The notes below the pieces were generated by a model that ran no database searches, was not told the origin of the DNA, and saw only the letters and a program-made list of their open reading frames with translations. From Croceivirga sp009797885 (GTDB lineage: Bacteria; Bacteroidota; Bacteroidia; Flavobacteriales; Flavobacteriaceae), in the NCBI GenBank assembly GCA_045866215.1, contig AP035880.1, forward strand, positions 2,666,001 through 2,730,000: a stretch of DNA of 64,000 nt, written 5' to 3'. Position numbers and translations under genes: made by a program. This document shows, one piece after another, positions 33,744-42,720 of the stretch; position 1 is the first letter of the stretch; each line of letters starts with the position of its first letter.

Positions 33744-34121
33744 TCAATACATGGTATTGGGATTAGCAGATTTTTTTGGGATTTGTTGAATGGCATCCCA
33801 GTGTTCACAAATTTTTCCGTTTTCATCAAATCGAAGGAAATCCATGGTGACATATGCATCGCCTTCCGGCCATATTTGATGGGTATGTAGGGCCACCAGG
33901 TCCCCTTCCGCGATACAGCGGATAAATTCAATGGATTTATTTGGATATTCCCTTTGCATACGTTCAAAATAGTCGATAAACCCCTGGGTGCCGTCAGCGA
34001 CATCGGGATTGTGTTGAATGTACTCCTGACCCACGTAACGGGCGACCGCTTTTTGGGGTTCCCCTAAAAAGGCCGTTCTGTAAAAGGCGATGGCGTTCTT
34101 TTTATTGGCTTCCAAATCCAT
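33744..34121 (-). CDS. SnoaL-like / NTF2-fold protein
   Basis: 125 aa from the ATG at 34121. The sequence fits the SnoaL-like polyketide cyclase/aldol family: YVGQEYIQHNPDVADG (about 28-43), FIDYFERMQREYPNKS, then IAEGDLVALHTHQIWPEG and VTMDFLRFDENGKICEHWD. These small cone-shaped proteins often bind or isomerise small molecules. No signal peptide, so it is cytoplasmic, unlike the three genes downstream. First gene of the five-gene operon. Confidence 0.85.
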   Translation of the reverse strand: MDLEANKKNAIAFYRTAFLGEPQKAVARYVGQEYIQHNPDVADGTQGFIDYFERMQREYPNKSIEFIRCIAEGDLVALHTHQIWPEGDAYVTMDFLRFDENGKICEHWDAIQQIPKKSANPNTMY

Positions 34122-34190
34122 ACGAAACAAAAAATGCCATTACCACATCGCTTTGGGATAACAGCATTTCAAAGAATTATGGTTACTTGT

Positions 34191-34670
34191 CTACAGTGTT
34201 CTCAAGTACTCTGCGAGATTTCGTGCTTCTTCCTCGCTCAAGTTCTGATTAAGCATAATGGCATTGTTGTATTCCTTTAACAAAGCCTTGGCTATGGGGT
34301 CTTCCTTAAGCATCCCGTCCGGGTTCAACATCATGTTCATGACCCATTCCGGACTTCGCCTTTCGTACACTCCCTTTAGGGCCGGACCGATCATGCGCTG
34401 GTCCACCATATGGCATGCGACGCAAATGGCATTGAACTGGGCCTCCCCACGAGCGGCCATTTCCGTATTTATTTCATCGGGAAAGCTCAATTCCGTAATG
34501 GGACCTATCCCTTTATTGTTCAAATCTATGGGAACACCTTCATTGGCTACTTCCTTTTTGTCCTCTTTTTTGGTGCGACTTACCTCAAAACCGTCTTTTT
34601 TTTCTTCTTTTTTTCCGCCACAACTTGCGATAAAAGCGCCAAGGGCTGCTAACACGATGAGTCTTTTCAT
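34191..34670 (-). CDS. Cytochrome c lipoprotein
   Basis: 159 aa. A lipobox ASC (Cys17) is followed by a Lys/Glu-rich linker (GGKKEEKKDGFEVSR). From about residue 70 it is a class I cytochrome c: heme motif CVACH (83-87), and the axial Met probably in LMLNQNLSEEEA or MLNPDGML. Such lipoproteins pass electrons in the periplasm, commonly to terminal oxidases. Single gene, 60 bp upstream of the SnoaL-like gene. Confidence 0.9.
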   Translation of the reverse strand: MKRLIVLAALGAFIASCGGKKEEKKDGFEVSRTKKEDKKEVANEGVPIDLNNKGIGPITELSFPDEINTEMAARGEAQFNAICVACHMVDQRMIGPALKGVYERRSPEWVMNMMLNPDGMLKEDPIAKALLKEYNNAIMLNQNLSEEEARNLAEYLRTL

Positions 34671-34834
34671 GAATTTTTTAGAATTGGACCCCTAAGATAG
34701 GTAAAGAAACGCAATTAATGTTTATTGCCACTATATCAGCATGAGTTCCAACTCGTACTTCGGAAGACCAATAAATCTAAAGTAAAGAACTGTTATTTTT
34801 ATGCTAATTGTGCTCGGTTCATGATGGTTTGGAT

Positions 34835-37579
34835 TTAAAAACCAAGCGCCAGGTTCACAAAATAGGTGCGTCCAAAACCGTACCAGTACCTTGGTGCAAA
34901 GGAGGGGTCATTTCTAAGGTTGTCCTGTTGCAATTGCCCAAAGTTCCCATTTCTGCTCTGCTCAAAGCCCCCGGTACGGAAAAGTTCATCGAAGGCATTG
35001 TTGACACTCACAAAAAAACTGATGTATTTCCCATCCACCAACCATGATTTCCCACCAACCAGATTCAACAGGTAAAAATTGTCCAAGGGTTTTTGTTCCA
35101 AAAGAGGGGCTATATTTTCCGGTGTGGCCTCCGGAAACGGCATTCCGGTTTCCGGGTTCAAAACAAAGCTTGGGGTACGGATAATAGTGGAAATATTGGC
35201 GTAATTATTGGCGAGATAATTTGTAGTGGCCCCAATCCACCAATAGTCAGGGTCCCGATATTCAACTCCCAATGCCACGGCCGTCTGTGGTCCCTGGGCC
35301 AATTTTAAACCCTTGATGTCTGCTCTTCCCAGATTGGTACTTCCTCCGGGATCGATCACATCTTCCTCCGCACCCGCCGTATCAAAATTGATGGTGACGT
35401 TGGGGTTGCTCGCAAAAGTGTATTCCCCCAAATTGGCCGCCAAGGAAAGCTTTACTTGTGGGGAAGCCTGGTATTCCAGTCCCAGCTCCACCCCCTTATG
35501 CAGTTTGTCCAAATCCGTAATGACTTCCTGGACAAAGTCGGAGCCTACACCTGCATCCACAAAAAAGAAATTGATGTCCGTTGCATGCTGAAAGTGGGTA
35601 TAAAAACAGGTCAACCTTCCCGTTAAATCGGGAAGACGGAGAAGGTAATTGATATCCACGGTGGATACGGTTTCGGATTGGATGTCCAATACCACTTCAT
35701 TGTTTTCCCTTGGGTTGATGAACGTGTTTTGTATCGTAGGAGGTCTTTTGCACAATCCAAGATGGGCTTGGAGCCAATGCCTTCCTGTTAATTGATGGGA
35801 AATCCCTGATTTTACACCATAGTTGGAGAATTTTACGGGTTCACTTTTTCCAAAGGAATTTTCCAAATGACGCTGGTTTTGGAAGAGCCCATTTCTTTGG
35901 TATTCGGTTTTGGAGAGCATTCCCGAAGCAAACCCACTCCACTGGTCCTTGCTAAAGTTGAGTTGTGCAAATCCACTCCATTCGTTGACCTCCAGGGCAT
36001 AATTATAGCTAAAAATAGCACCTTCCTGTTTGTTTACATCACCGTGGATATCATTCAATGTATCTGAAAAAGAATCTTTATCCTCATGAAATTCAGCGCC
36101 CAACAGATCGGAAATTTCCGCATAGTTTTCCGAGTCCAAATCACGATAAGAAGCTCCAAAATCGACACTGAAGTTATCGTTGATATCAAGGTTGCCAATA
36201 GTGGTAAACAGTAGTTTGGAATCTGCTACGGTATCATTGTAAAGGACATAGGCCGCTTTTCCCAGCCGTCCAGGGTAAGTATTGGCCGTATACAGCTGGG
36301 GCCAATTGATTTGGGGATTTTTTAAAAATCCCTCCCTGGCCATAGCGGCATTGGTGAAATCGGAACCAATAGGATTATTTACATAAAAACTGGGCAAGTA
36401 GCGATAGTAGGTTGGGTTTGGATTTGGTGCATTAAAATAACCGAGCCTACTTCTGGTATGGGTTCCCGTTTGATAGGCAATGCCCGTTGTAATGCTCAGT
36501 TTTTTGGATTCATAAAAATGGTTGATCATGGCAAGGGGCTCGAAGATATCCCGTTCCCGAGAGTTTCTGATTTTCCCATTTTGAATCCCCCAGTAGGGAT
36601 TATATCGGTTGCCTGCCAATTCAAATACTTCTTCCGTAATGGCAGAGGAGCGCCCACGTCGGTTTTTGGCCAAAATAGTGGTCAGCACAAAGGTGTGTTT
36701 TGGGTTACATTGGTATTCCATAGCTCCAAAAAAGGAATACGCATCGTAAAGTGTACCGTCAATATGTCCTTCTTTTGCCCACCTTCTAGATCCGGAGAAA
36801 GCATACCCAAGACCATTTGGATTACTTCCGGAATTGAAGGTGGCCATCACCCTTCCGCTATAGGTCCTATTGGAATACGAGGTGGACAATCGGGTCCCAG
36901 GGCGAAGTCCGGAAGGACGGGTATTGATGTTGGTATTGCCCAAAATCCCTCCAAAAGTAAGGGCAGAAGCCTCCAAACCATTGGTAAATTCTTGATTGCG
37001 TACCACGTCGTTAAGGCCACCCCAGTTGTTCCATTGGGGCCTTCCGTCAAAAAATTTGTTCATGACCATCCCGTTGATCAGGACCTGGCCTTCCTTGGAA
37101 TCATAACCCCTTACGCGAAAGAATGCCTGCCCAAAATCAAAAGCTGCCCTTGTCAAAAAAATATCCCTTGTGGCTTGCAATAATCCGTTGGAAGCGGAGA
37201 GGGTTCCCTCGTCATCGGAAAGATCATTCTCGGTCAATGTGATGAGGTTATCCACTTGTTCAAGGGTAATATCGGGTTCCAAAACAATGGTGCCCAAATT
37301 TATGGGAGAGCCTTCAAGCTGAAGGACAAATCGTTTTGAAATAAGGTCCGGGACTTCAATAACCAACACAAATTCCCCAGTTTGATCGGTAATCAAACTA
37401 AAAGTACCCGAACTATCAAGTGAAGCTTCCTCCATGGCTTTGTCCAGGTAAACGGACGCCCGTGAAATAGGTTTGTTGGTTTGTCCATTGATCAGTATGC
37501 CCGTTATGGTACTTGTGTTTTGGGAGAAGCACCACCAGCCTGGTAAAAGAACGGTAATGAGGAGGAAACCTCGATACAT
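34835..37579 (-). CDS. TonB-dependent receptor (CarboxypepD-reg type)
   Basis: 914 aa. A signal peptide is followed by a carboxypeptidase-regulatory-like domain (about 24-100), a plug domain with QVLINGMVMNKFFDGRPQ near 160-177, and a beta-barrel ending in an aromatic C-terminus (TYFVNLALGF). It imports a large or scarce substrate across the outer membrane using TonB energy. It is divergent from an exported nuclease/phosphatase gene (92 bp between the starts), which suggests a shared substrate such as DNA or phosphate esters. No SusD partner is present. Confidence 0.9.
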   Translation of the reverse strand: MYRGFLLITVLLPGWWCFSQNTSTITGILINGQTNKPISRASVYLDKAMEEASLDSSGTFSLITDQTGEFVLVIEVPDLISKRFVLQLEGSPINLGTIVLEPDITLEQVDNLITLTENDLSDDEGTLSASNGLLQATRDIFLTRAAFDFGQAFFRVRGYDSKEGQVLINGMVMNKFFDGRPQWNNWGGLNDVVRNQEFTNGLEASALTFGGILGNTNINTRPSGLRPGTRLSTSYSNRTYSGRVMATFNSGSNPNGLGYAFSGSRRWAKEGHIDGTLYDAYSFFGAMEYQCNPKHTFVLTTILAKNRRGRSSAITEEVFELAGNRYNPYWGIQNGKIRNSRERDIFEPLAMINHFYESKKLSITTGIAYQTGTHTRSRLGYFNAPNPNPTYYRYLPSFYVNNPIGSDFTNAAMAREGFLKNPQINWPQLYTANTYPGRLGKAAYVLYNDTVADSKLLFTTIGNLDINDNFSVDFGASYRDLDSENYAEISDLLGAEFHEDKDSFSDTLNDIHGDVNKQEGAIFSYNYALEVNEWSGFAQLNFSKDQWSGFASGMLSKTEYQRNGLFQNQRHLENSFGKSEPVKFSNYGVKSGISHQLTGRHWLQAHLGLCKRPPTIQNTFINPRENNEVVLDIQSETVSTVDINYLLRLPDLTGRLTCFYTHFQHATDINFFFVDAGVGSDFVQEVITDLDKLHKGVELGLEYQASPQVKLSLAANLGEYTFASNPNVTINFDTAGAEEDVIDPGGSTNLGRADIKGLKLAQGPQTAVALGVEYRDPDYWWIGATTNYLANNYANISTIIRTPSFVLNPETGMPFPEATPENIAPLLEQKPLDNFYLLNLVGGKSWLVDGKYISFFVSVNNAFDELFRTGGFEQSRNGNFGQLQQDNLRNDPSFAPRYWYGFGRTYFVNLALGF

Positions 37580-37671
37580 TTAGGTTAAGTATGGAGTCAA
37601 TTTAACAAAAAAAATAGCAATTCCATACATTAAATCTTAAAAAACAGAGAACTTGATTTATTTTAGAACGG

Positions 37672-38715
37672 ATGATTCGTTTTCTATTAATATTAGCTTT
37701 GATTGGTTGTCCATGTTTTGGTCAGGAAAGCGCTACCTATAGGGTCAGGACCGTGGCCTTTTATAATGTGGAGAACCTTTTTGATATTACCAACGATACC
37801 CTGATTTTTGATGATGGGCGTACTCCTAAGGGCCGTTACGCGTGGACAAAAGAACGATATGACAGGAAAATCCGGAATATCTCCAAGGTATTGTCGGAGC
37901 TAGGGCGTAAGGTGACGGGAACATCTCCGGATATCATTGGACTTTGTGAAGTGGAGAATAAAGGCGTGGTCCAGGATTTGATCGGTCATGCCAATCTCAG
38001 GGATAAGGATTATGGTAGTATCCATTTTGATTCTCCGGACGAACGTGGAATAGATGTGGCCCTGGTGTACAAAAAGGCTTCTTTTTTACCCACTGACTTT
38101 AAAAGTATACGGTTGGTATTGATGAACGAGGAAGGCCATCGGGATTATACGCGAGATCAATTGGTGGTTTCGGGACTTTTGGACAATGAGGAAATACATT
38201 TTATTGTGAACCACTGGCCCTCCCGTAGTGGAGGGGAACTACGGAGTAGACCCAATAGGATAAAGGCGGCCCATCTGAACAAGCGTATCATGGACTCCCT
38301 CAGCCAAATAAATCCCAATGCCAAGATCATTTCCATGGGGGATTTAAATGACGATCCCACAAATGCAAGCCTAAAAAAGGTGTTACGGACAAAGGGAAAA
38401 GAAGAACAATTGGACAGCCTAAGCCTTTTCAATCCCATGGAAAGGTTGTTTAAAAAAGGGCAGGGGACCTTGGCCTATAGGGACAAATGGAATTTATTCG
38501 ACCAGTTTATACTGACACCCAATTTCCTTACTTCGGATACGCGGGACTATTCCTTTTGGAAAGCGGGAATCCATGCGCCCAAAGAGTTAAAGAACCCACG
38601 TGGAAAGTACCAGGGCTACCCGTTTCGGACCTACGTGGGCACAACCTACCAGGGGGGTTATGCGGACCATTTCCCAATCTATCTATTTTTAGTAAAAGAA
38701 ATGGAGAACGATTAA
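37672..38715 (+). CDS. Exported endonuclease/exonuclease/phosphatase (EEP) family protein
   Basis: 347 aa with a signal peptide (MIRFLLILALIGCPCFGQ). The EEP metal-dependent fold is shown by AFYNVENLFD (30-39), GLCEVENKG (near 100), NHWPSRSGG (His in the 180s), GDLNDDPTN and the final YADHFPIYLF. The enzyme cleaves phosphodiester or phosphoester bonds, most likely outside the cell or in the periplasm. Divergent from a TonB receptor gene; its 3' end overlaps the next, convergent gene by four bases. Confidence 0.88.
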   Translation: MIRFLLILALIGCPCFGQESATYRVRTVAFYNVENLFDITNDTLIFDDGRTPKGRYAWTKERYDRKIRNISKVLSELGRKVTGTSPDIIGLCEVENKGVVQDLIGHANLRDKDYGSIHFDSPDERGIDVALVYKKASFLPTDFKSIRLVLMNEEGHRDYTRDQLVVSGLLDNEEIHFIVNHWPSRSGGELRSRPNRIKAAHLNKRIMDSLSQINPNAKIISMGDLNDDPTNASLKKVLRTKGKEEQLDSLSLFNPMERLFKKGQGTLAYRDKWNLFDQFILTPNFLTSDTRDYSFWKAGIHAPKELKNPRGKYQGYPFRTYVGTTYQGGYADHFPIYLFLVKEMEND

Positions 38716-39149
38716 TTTAACCACTGTCCCCAAGGGATTCGACTAAGAATAAGTACCAATCCCAATCCATAAAAAATGCCGATCCGTTTAAATTTGGCTG
38801 TGGAATTGTCAGTTTTCTTATGACGCGACCACCCCACGGTAATCAAAACCAGGGCAATAATATTGATGAACGGATGTTCCACGGCCAATAATCGGGCAGG
38901 TGCATTTAAACCCCCCATGCCCAAAATCTGGATGGCCTTTAACCCACTGGTGGAAACGAAGAAAAGAATTATCCCGACCAGCAGTTGTATATGACTTAAA
39001 ATCAGGGCAAAAAGACTTATCCTTAAATCTTTTTCAAAACGGAAATCCTTTTTGGCAAACCAACCGATAAGCGCATTGGCAACGGCAACGATCAAAACCA
39101 ATAGAACAATATAGGCTAAATAGGAGTGGAGGTTTTTTAGGATTTCCAT
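38712..39149 (-). CDS. Four-helix membrane protein (cytochrome-b-like in layout)
   Basis: 145 aa with four predicted membrane helices (about 11-30, 43-65, 90-105 and 120-138). His residues sit near helix ends (HSYLAY near 8, SHIQLL near 53, EHPFIN near 91), which recalls small heme-binding b-type proteins, and similar flavobacterial proteins are sometimes labelled so. Heme binding is not shown. It overlaps the EEP gene tail to tail by four bases. Confidence 0.72.
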   Translation of the reverse strand: MEILKNLHSYLAYIVLLVLIVAVANALIGWFAKKDFRFEKDLRISLFALILSHIQLLVGIILFFVSTSGLKAIQILGMGGLNAPARLLAVEHPFINIIALVLITVGWSRHKKTDNSTAKFKRIGIFYGLGLVLILSRIPWGQWLN

Positions 39150-39190
39150 GGTATGTTATTTACGACTTAAATGTAATGATTTTACCAATA

Positions 39191-39220
39191 AAAAAACCCC
39201 GCTGTACAGCGGGGTTTTTC
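39191..39220 (-). terminator. Strong Rho-independent terminator of the large TonB receptor gene
   Basis: AAAAACCCCGCTG and its exact complement CAGCGGGGTTTTT form a perfect stem around TA, followed on the minus strand by a further T and TATTGG. It lies 33 bp past the receptor's stop codon, and the symmetric A and T runs would let it work for either strand. Confidence 0.9.
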
Positions 39221-39252
39221 AAGTAGTCCATTAAATGGGACATCTGTTTTGT

Positions 39253-42200
39253 TTAATTAAAAATATAGCGCAATCCAAATTGCATTTGCCATCTGGAGGA
39301 TTGAATGCCTTCATCATCAAATTCGACAAAATCGGGATTTCCATTTTCATCCATAACCCCTTGGTTGATACTGAAAACTGGGGTGTCTCCGGTAGAAACT
39401 GTTGTTAATGGGTTTACACTGCTTCGAACAAACTTTAACCTTCCCCAATCCTTGTTCAGGAAATTGGTAAAGTTGAAAATATCTGCCGTAAGTTGAAAGG
39501 TGTGTTTGGTGTTTCCAAACTTCACTTTAAAGTCCTGCAAAAATTTCAAGTCAACAATATGGCTCCAAGGGCCTCTTGAACCGTTGCGTTCCGCATAACC
39601 CCCTCTATTTTCCCTCAAGTGGTCAACGCTATTGATGAAATTATCCAATTGTTCCCATTGTGCAGCTTGCTCTGCGGCATCTCCGGAGAATTGAATTTCA
39701 GAAGCATTTCTTGGAATATAGATCAACGCATTGTCCCGTGAATCATCATTTAGAAGTTCATTGTTTCGAGTAGGTCTGTACGTAAAACTGTACGGTTCAT
39801 TTTGGAATCCAGTGTACAACAAAGCAAGGGTACTCGAAAAATTCTCGTTCCAATTGTATTGGTAGGAAACATTGGCCAAAATTCGGCTACCTCCAGCGAA
39901 GTCCGAACGGGTCACGGGCAAATCCGAGTTTTTCCCATTTACCGTTTGAATATTTCTCCATTGTGAGCTATTCTGTGATGAAGTACCATCAAAGATCTTG
40001 TTGGACTCATTGAACGAATACGATATAGATCCGGCAAAACCATTTTCGAAAGGCTTGCTCAAGGTAAAGGTTGCACTGGTTGCATTACCACCTCCGGTAT
40101 TGGAGGCCAGGATAATACGGCCATACGTATCGTCAATCTCCGCCCTTCTATCGTAGAAAGGACGATTATCCGCACCTTCATAAGTACCAATTGGACCACC
40201 CACATTTAAGTTTTCATAAAAAATATCCGTAATAACATCGGTATACAGGAAATCAGCACTGGCAATCAAGCCCCACCATGGCAATTTTTGGTCTATGGCA
40301 ATGTTATACTTTATTACCTGTGGTAGTTGAAAGTCCTCAGCAATCAAATCAATATTACCGCCAAGACCACCAGTTCCGGGTTCAACATTTTTGGGTTGAT
40401 TGTTCACATCAGGTTCGAATCCTGTAACGTTAAGGTTGAAATCGGCCGCAAAACCTCCAGTAACCCCATTGTTGTTATAGGTGCCACCTGGCCATACCAA
40501 AGGCAAACGAGAGGTAAATACCCCTAGACCACCACGAATCTGAGTGGTACGATTCCCGTTAACGTCCCAGTTAAACCCTAGTCGTGGGGAGAATACCGCA
40601 TTGCTGATCTGTTGCCCAACGCGTGCTCCTTGTAAATCCTTGCCAGCGGCTTCCAACAATCCAACGGTACGTGTATTGAAGTCCTCATTTACGGGACCAT
40701 CTTTCCAAACGGGAATGTCGATACGTGCACCAATGCTAACCCTGAAGTTATCGGTTACATCTACCTCGTCTTGCACATAAAACCCATATTGTTCAGTTTC
40801 AAAGTCTGCGGAACCATCGGATTCGTCACCAACTGCCCTGCTTCCCACCAAAGAATAACCATGCTGGTATTCTTCTGGAACCTGGTTTGTCAAAAACTCA
40901 TTTAGACCTGAGGAAAGGAGGTTGCCATCGTCATCGAAAACATCTTCGTAGGTATAACTACCAAAGTTAAAGGCAAAGAAAAGGTTTTTCACCTGTGCGA
41001 ACTCCGCGTTGGCCCCTAACGTAATGGTGTGCCTACCTGCGTAGATATTGAAATTGTTGGTAATCGTCACATAGTCGGTATTCAACAAGTTAGCTGTTGA
41101 AAAGGGTTCTGAACCAAAATTAATGGTTCCGTCATCGTCCTGGATTTCCACGGTAGGGAATGGATCTCCGGAAGGGTCACGGTCATCCCTTACCGCAGTA
41201 TAACCAACAATAAGGTTATTGCTGAATTTATTACCGAATCGAGAGTTCAATTCCAATGCCGTGGAATTGACGTTGGATTCAAAAAACTCGGACCCATTAA
41301 TAAAACCAATTTCCCTGTTCTCGGAGTTTCTGGCCTCTAAATTTTCGGCGCCTACATAACTGTGACGTAATGAAAGGTTGTGGTTTTCATTGATGTTCCA
41401 ATCCAATTTGGCCACTAAAGTGTTGCTCTCCAGAGTTCTGGTATTATTATCAAAAGTCCCGGGATCGTAGCCGAATTGAGTGCCTAAATAATTTGTGAGT
41501 TGATTGATGTTATTATCAAAAGTCGCTTGGTCAAAAATGGTTTGACCAGGATTGCTTGGATCGGGAATTTGACCAATTCTCCCTGAATAATTTGAGGAAA
41601 TAAATGGTTGTGGAATTTCGGTTTCCCCTCTCTCATAATTAACGAAGAAGAACAGTTTGTCCTTGATCAATGGGCCACCCAAACGAACCCCATAGGTGTT
41701 TGCAGAAAACTCTGCCAACCTTTCCCTTTCATCCCCTTCATTGATTAAAGCGGAAGGTGTCTTGCCGGCCAAGGATTCATTTCTGGTGAAATAATAGGCA
41801 GACCCCTCAAAGGTATTGGAACCTGAACGGGTCACTGCGTTGATGGAACCCCCTGAGAAACCGGATTGCTTTACATCAAAAGGCGCAATATTGATTTGGA
41901 AGGTTTCAATAGCATCTACGGACAAAGGGTTAACCCCGGTTTGTCCACCGTTGGTTCCCGATCCGGCCAAACCGAATACATCATTGTTCACTGCGCCATC
42001 AATATAAATGGCATTGTATCGATTGTTCTGTCCTGCCAAGGAGATGGAAAACCCATCATCACCTTCCGTAAGTTGGGCTTGCGGCGTTAAACGCACGAAA
42101 TCCGCGAGGGAACGTGAGGCAGCTGGGGTAGTAGCAACCTGTCGTTGAGAAATGTTGGTCTCCGTACCGGTTTTGTTCGCCCCAAATATGCCGCTGGATA

Positions 42201-42564
42201 CCGCAGTGACCACTACTTCGTCCAAAGCGGTAGCGGATTCTTGCAACTGGGCGCTGATCCTTTCAGTGGAACCTAGGTTTAAGAACACCCCATCTTTAAC
42301 ATCATCATTGAATCCCACATAGGAGATGGTAATCGTGTAAGGACCACCAGTACGCATCCCTGAAATACGGTAGAATCCGTCAAAATCGGCTGCTGCTCCA
42401 TAAGTTGTACCCGTAGGCATGTGAACAGCCACTACACTTGCCCCTGGAAGAGGCTCTCCTGATGCGTCGGTTACTTTACCCCCCAGTGCTGAGGTGGTAA
42501 CCCCTTGTGAAAATGCCAATGCAGTCATGAGCATAGCTGCAAAAGCCAAGTAGATTTTTTTCAT
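39253..42564 (-). CDS. Large TonB-dependent receptor, Oar-like
   Basis: 1103 aa. Signal peptide (about 1-19), carboxypeptidase-regulatory-like domain (about 24-110: GKVTDASGEPLPGASV, then YRISGMRTGGPYTI), plug with LDEVVVTAVSSG and SISLAGQNNRYNAIYIDGA, and a very long beta-barrel ending QMQFGLRYIFN. Length and the Asn/Asp-rich extracellular loops match Oar-type receptors, which in some bacteria are involved in adhesion or outer-membrane signalling rather than simple import. No SusD is nearby. A strong terminator follows. Confidence 0.93.
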   Translation of the reverse strand: MKKIYLAFAAMLMTALAFSQGVTTSALGGKVTDASGEPLPGASVVAVHMPTGTTYGAAADFDGFYRISGMRTGGPYTITISYVGFNDDVKDGVFLNLGSTERISAQLQESATALDEVVVTAVSSGIFGANKTGTETNISQRQVATTPAASRSLADFVRLTPQAQLTEGDDGFSISLAGQNNRYNAIYIDGAVNNDVFGLAGSGTNGGQTGVNPLSVDAIETFQINIAPFDVKQSGFSGGSINAVTRSGSNTFEGSAYYFTRNESLAGKTPSALINEGDERERLAEFSANTYGVRLGGPLIKDKLFFFVNYERGETEIPQPFISSNYSGRIGQIPDPSNPGQTIFDQATFDNNINQLTNYLGTQFGYDPGTFDNNTRTLESNTLVAKLDWNINENHNLSLRHSYVGAENLEARNSENREIGFINGSEFFESNVNSTALELNSRFGNKFSNNLIVGYTAVRDDRDPSGDPFPTVEIQDDDGTINFGSEPFSTANLLNTDYVTITNNFNIYAGRHTITLGANAEFAQVKNLFFAFNFGSYTYEDVFDDDGNLLSSGLNEFLTNQVPEEYQHGYSLVGSRAVGDESDGSADFETEQYGFYVQDEVDVTDNFRVSIGARIDIPVWKDGPVNEDFNTRTVGLLEAAGKDLQGARVGQQISNAVFSPRLGFNWDVNGNRTTQIRGGLGVFTSRLPLVWPGGTYNNNGVTGGFAADFNLNVTGFEPDVNNQPKNVEPGTGGLGGNIDLIAEDFQLPQVIKYNIAIDQKLPWWGLIASADFLYTDVITDIFYENLNVGGPIGTYEGADNRPFYDRRAEIDDTYGRIILASNTGGGNATSATFTLSKPFENGFAGSISYSFNESNKIFDGTSSQNSSQWRNIQTVNGKNSDLPVTRSDFAGGSRILANVSYQYNWNENFSSTLALLYTGFQNEPYSFTYRPTRNNELLNDDSRDNALIYIPRNASEIQFSGDAAEQAAQWEQLDNFINSVDHLRENRGGYAERNGSRGPWSHIVDLKFLQDFKVKFGNTKHTFQLTADIFNFTNFLNKDWGRLKFVRSSVNPLTTVSTGDTPVFSINQGVMDENGNPDFVEFDDEGIQSSRWQMQFGLRYIFN

Positions 42565-42720
42565 TTTAACAGTGTTTAATTAGCACTGCAAAAGTCAGCC
42601 AAAGCAATAGCTTTAACGTTAATAAATTATTAAGAAAAAGGAGAAAAAATAGATTAAAACCATTTTAAATTATTGATTGCCAACAGATTGACAAAAGTCA
42701 TAATTTAAGGATTTTGTTAA

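Noticed and set aside
32954..34003. 349-codon frame giving the lipocalin-like protein a long N-terminal extension
   Set aside because: The extension overlaps the SnoaL-like gene and would bury a clear signal peptide; the ATG at 33664 is used instead.
36458..37183. 241-codon frame on the plus strand inside the TonB receptor gene
   Set aside because: Antisense to conserved receptor sequence and without recognisable domains; a shadow of the real gene.
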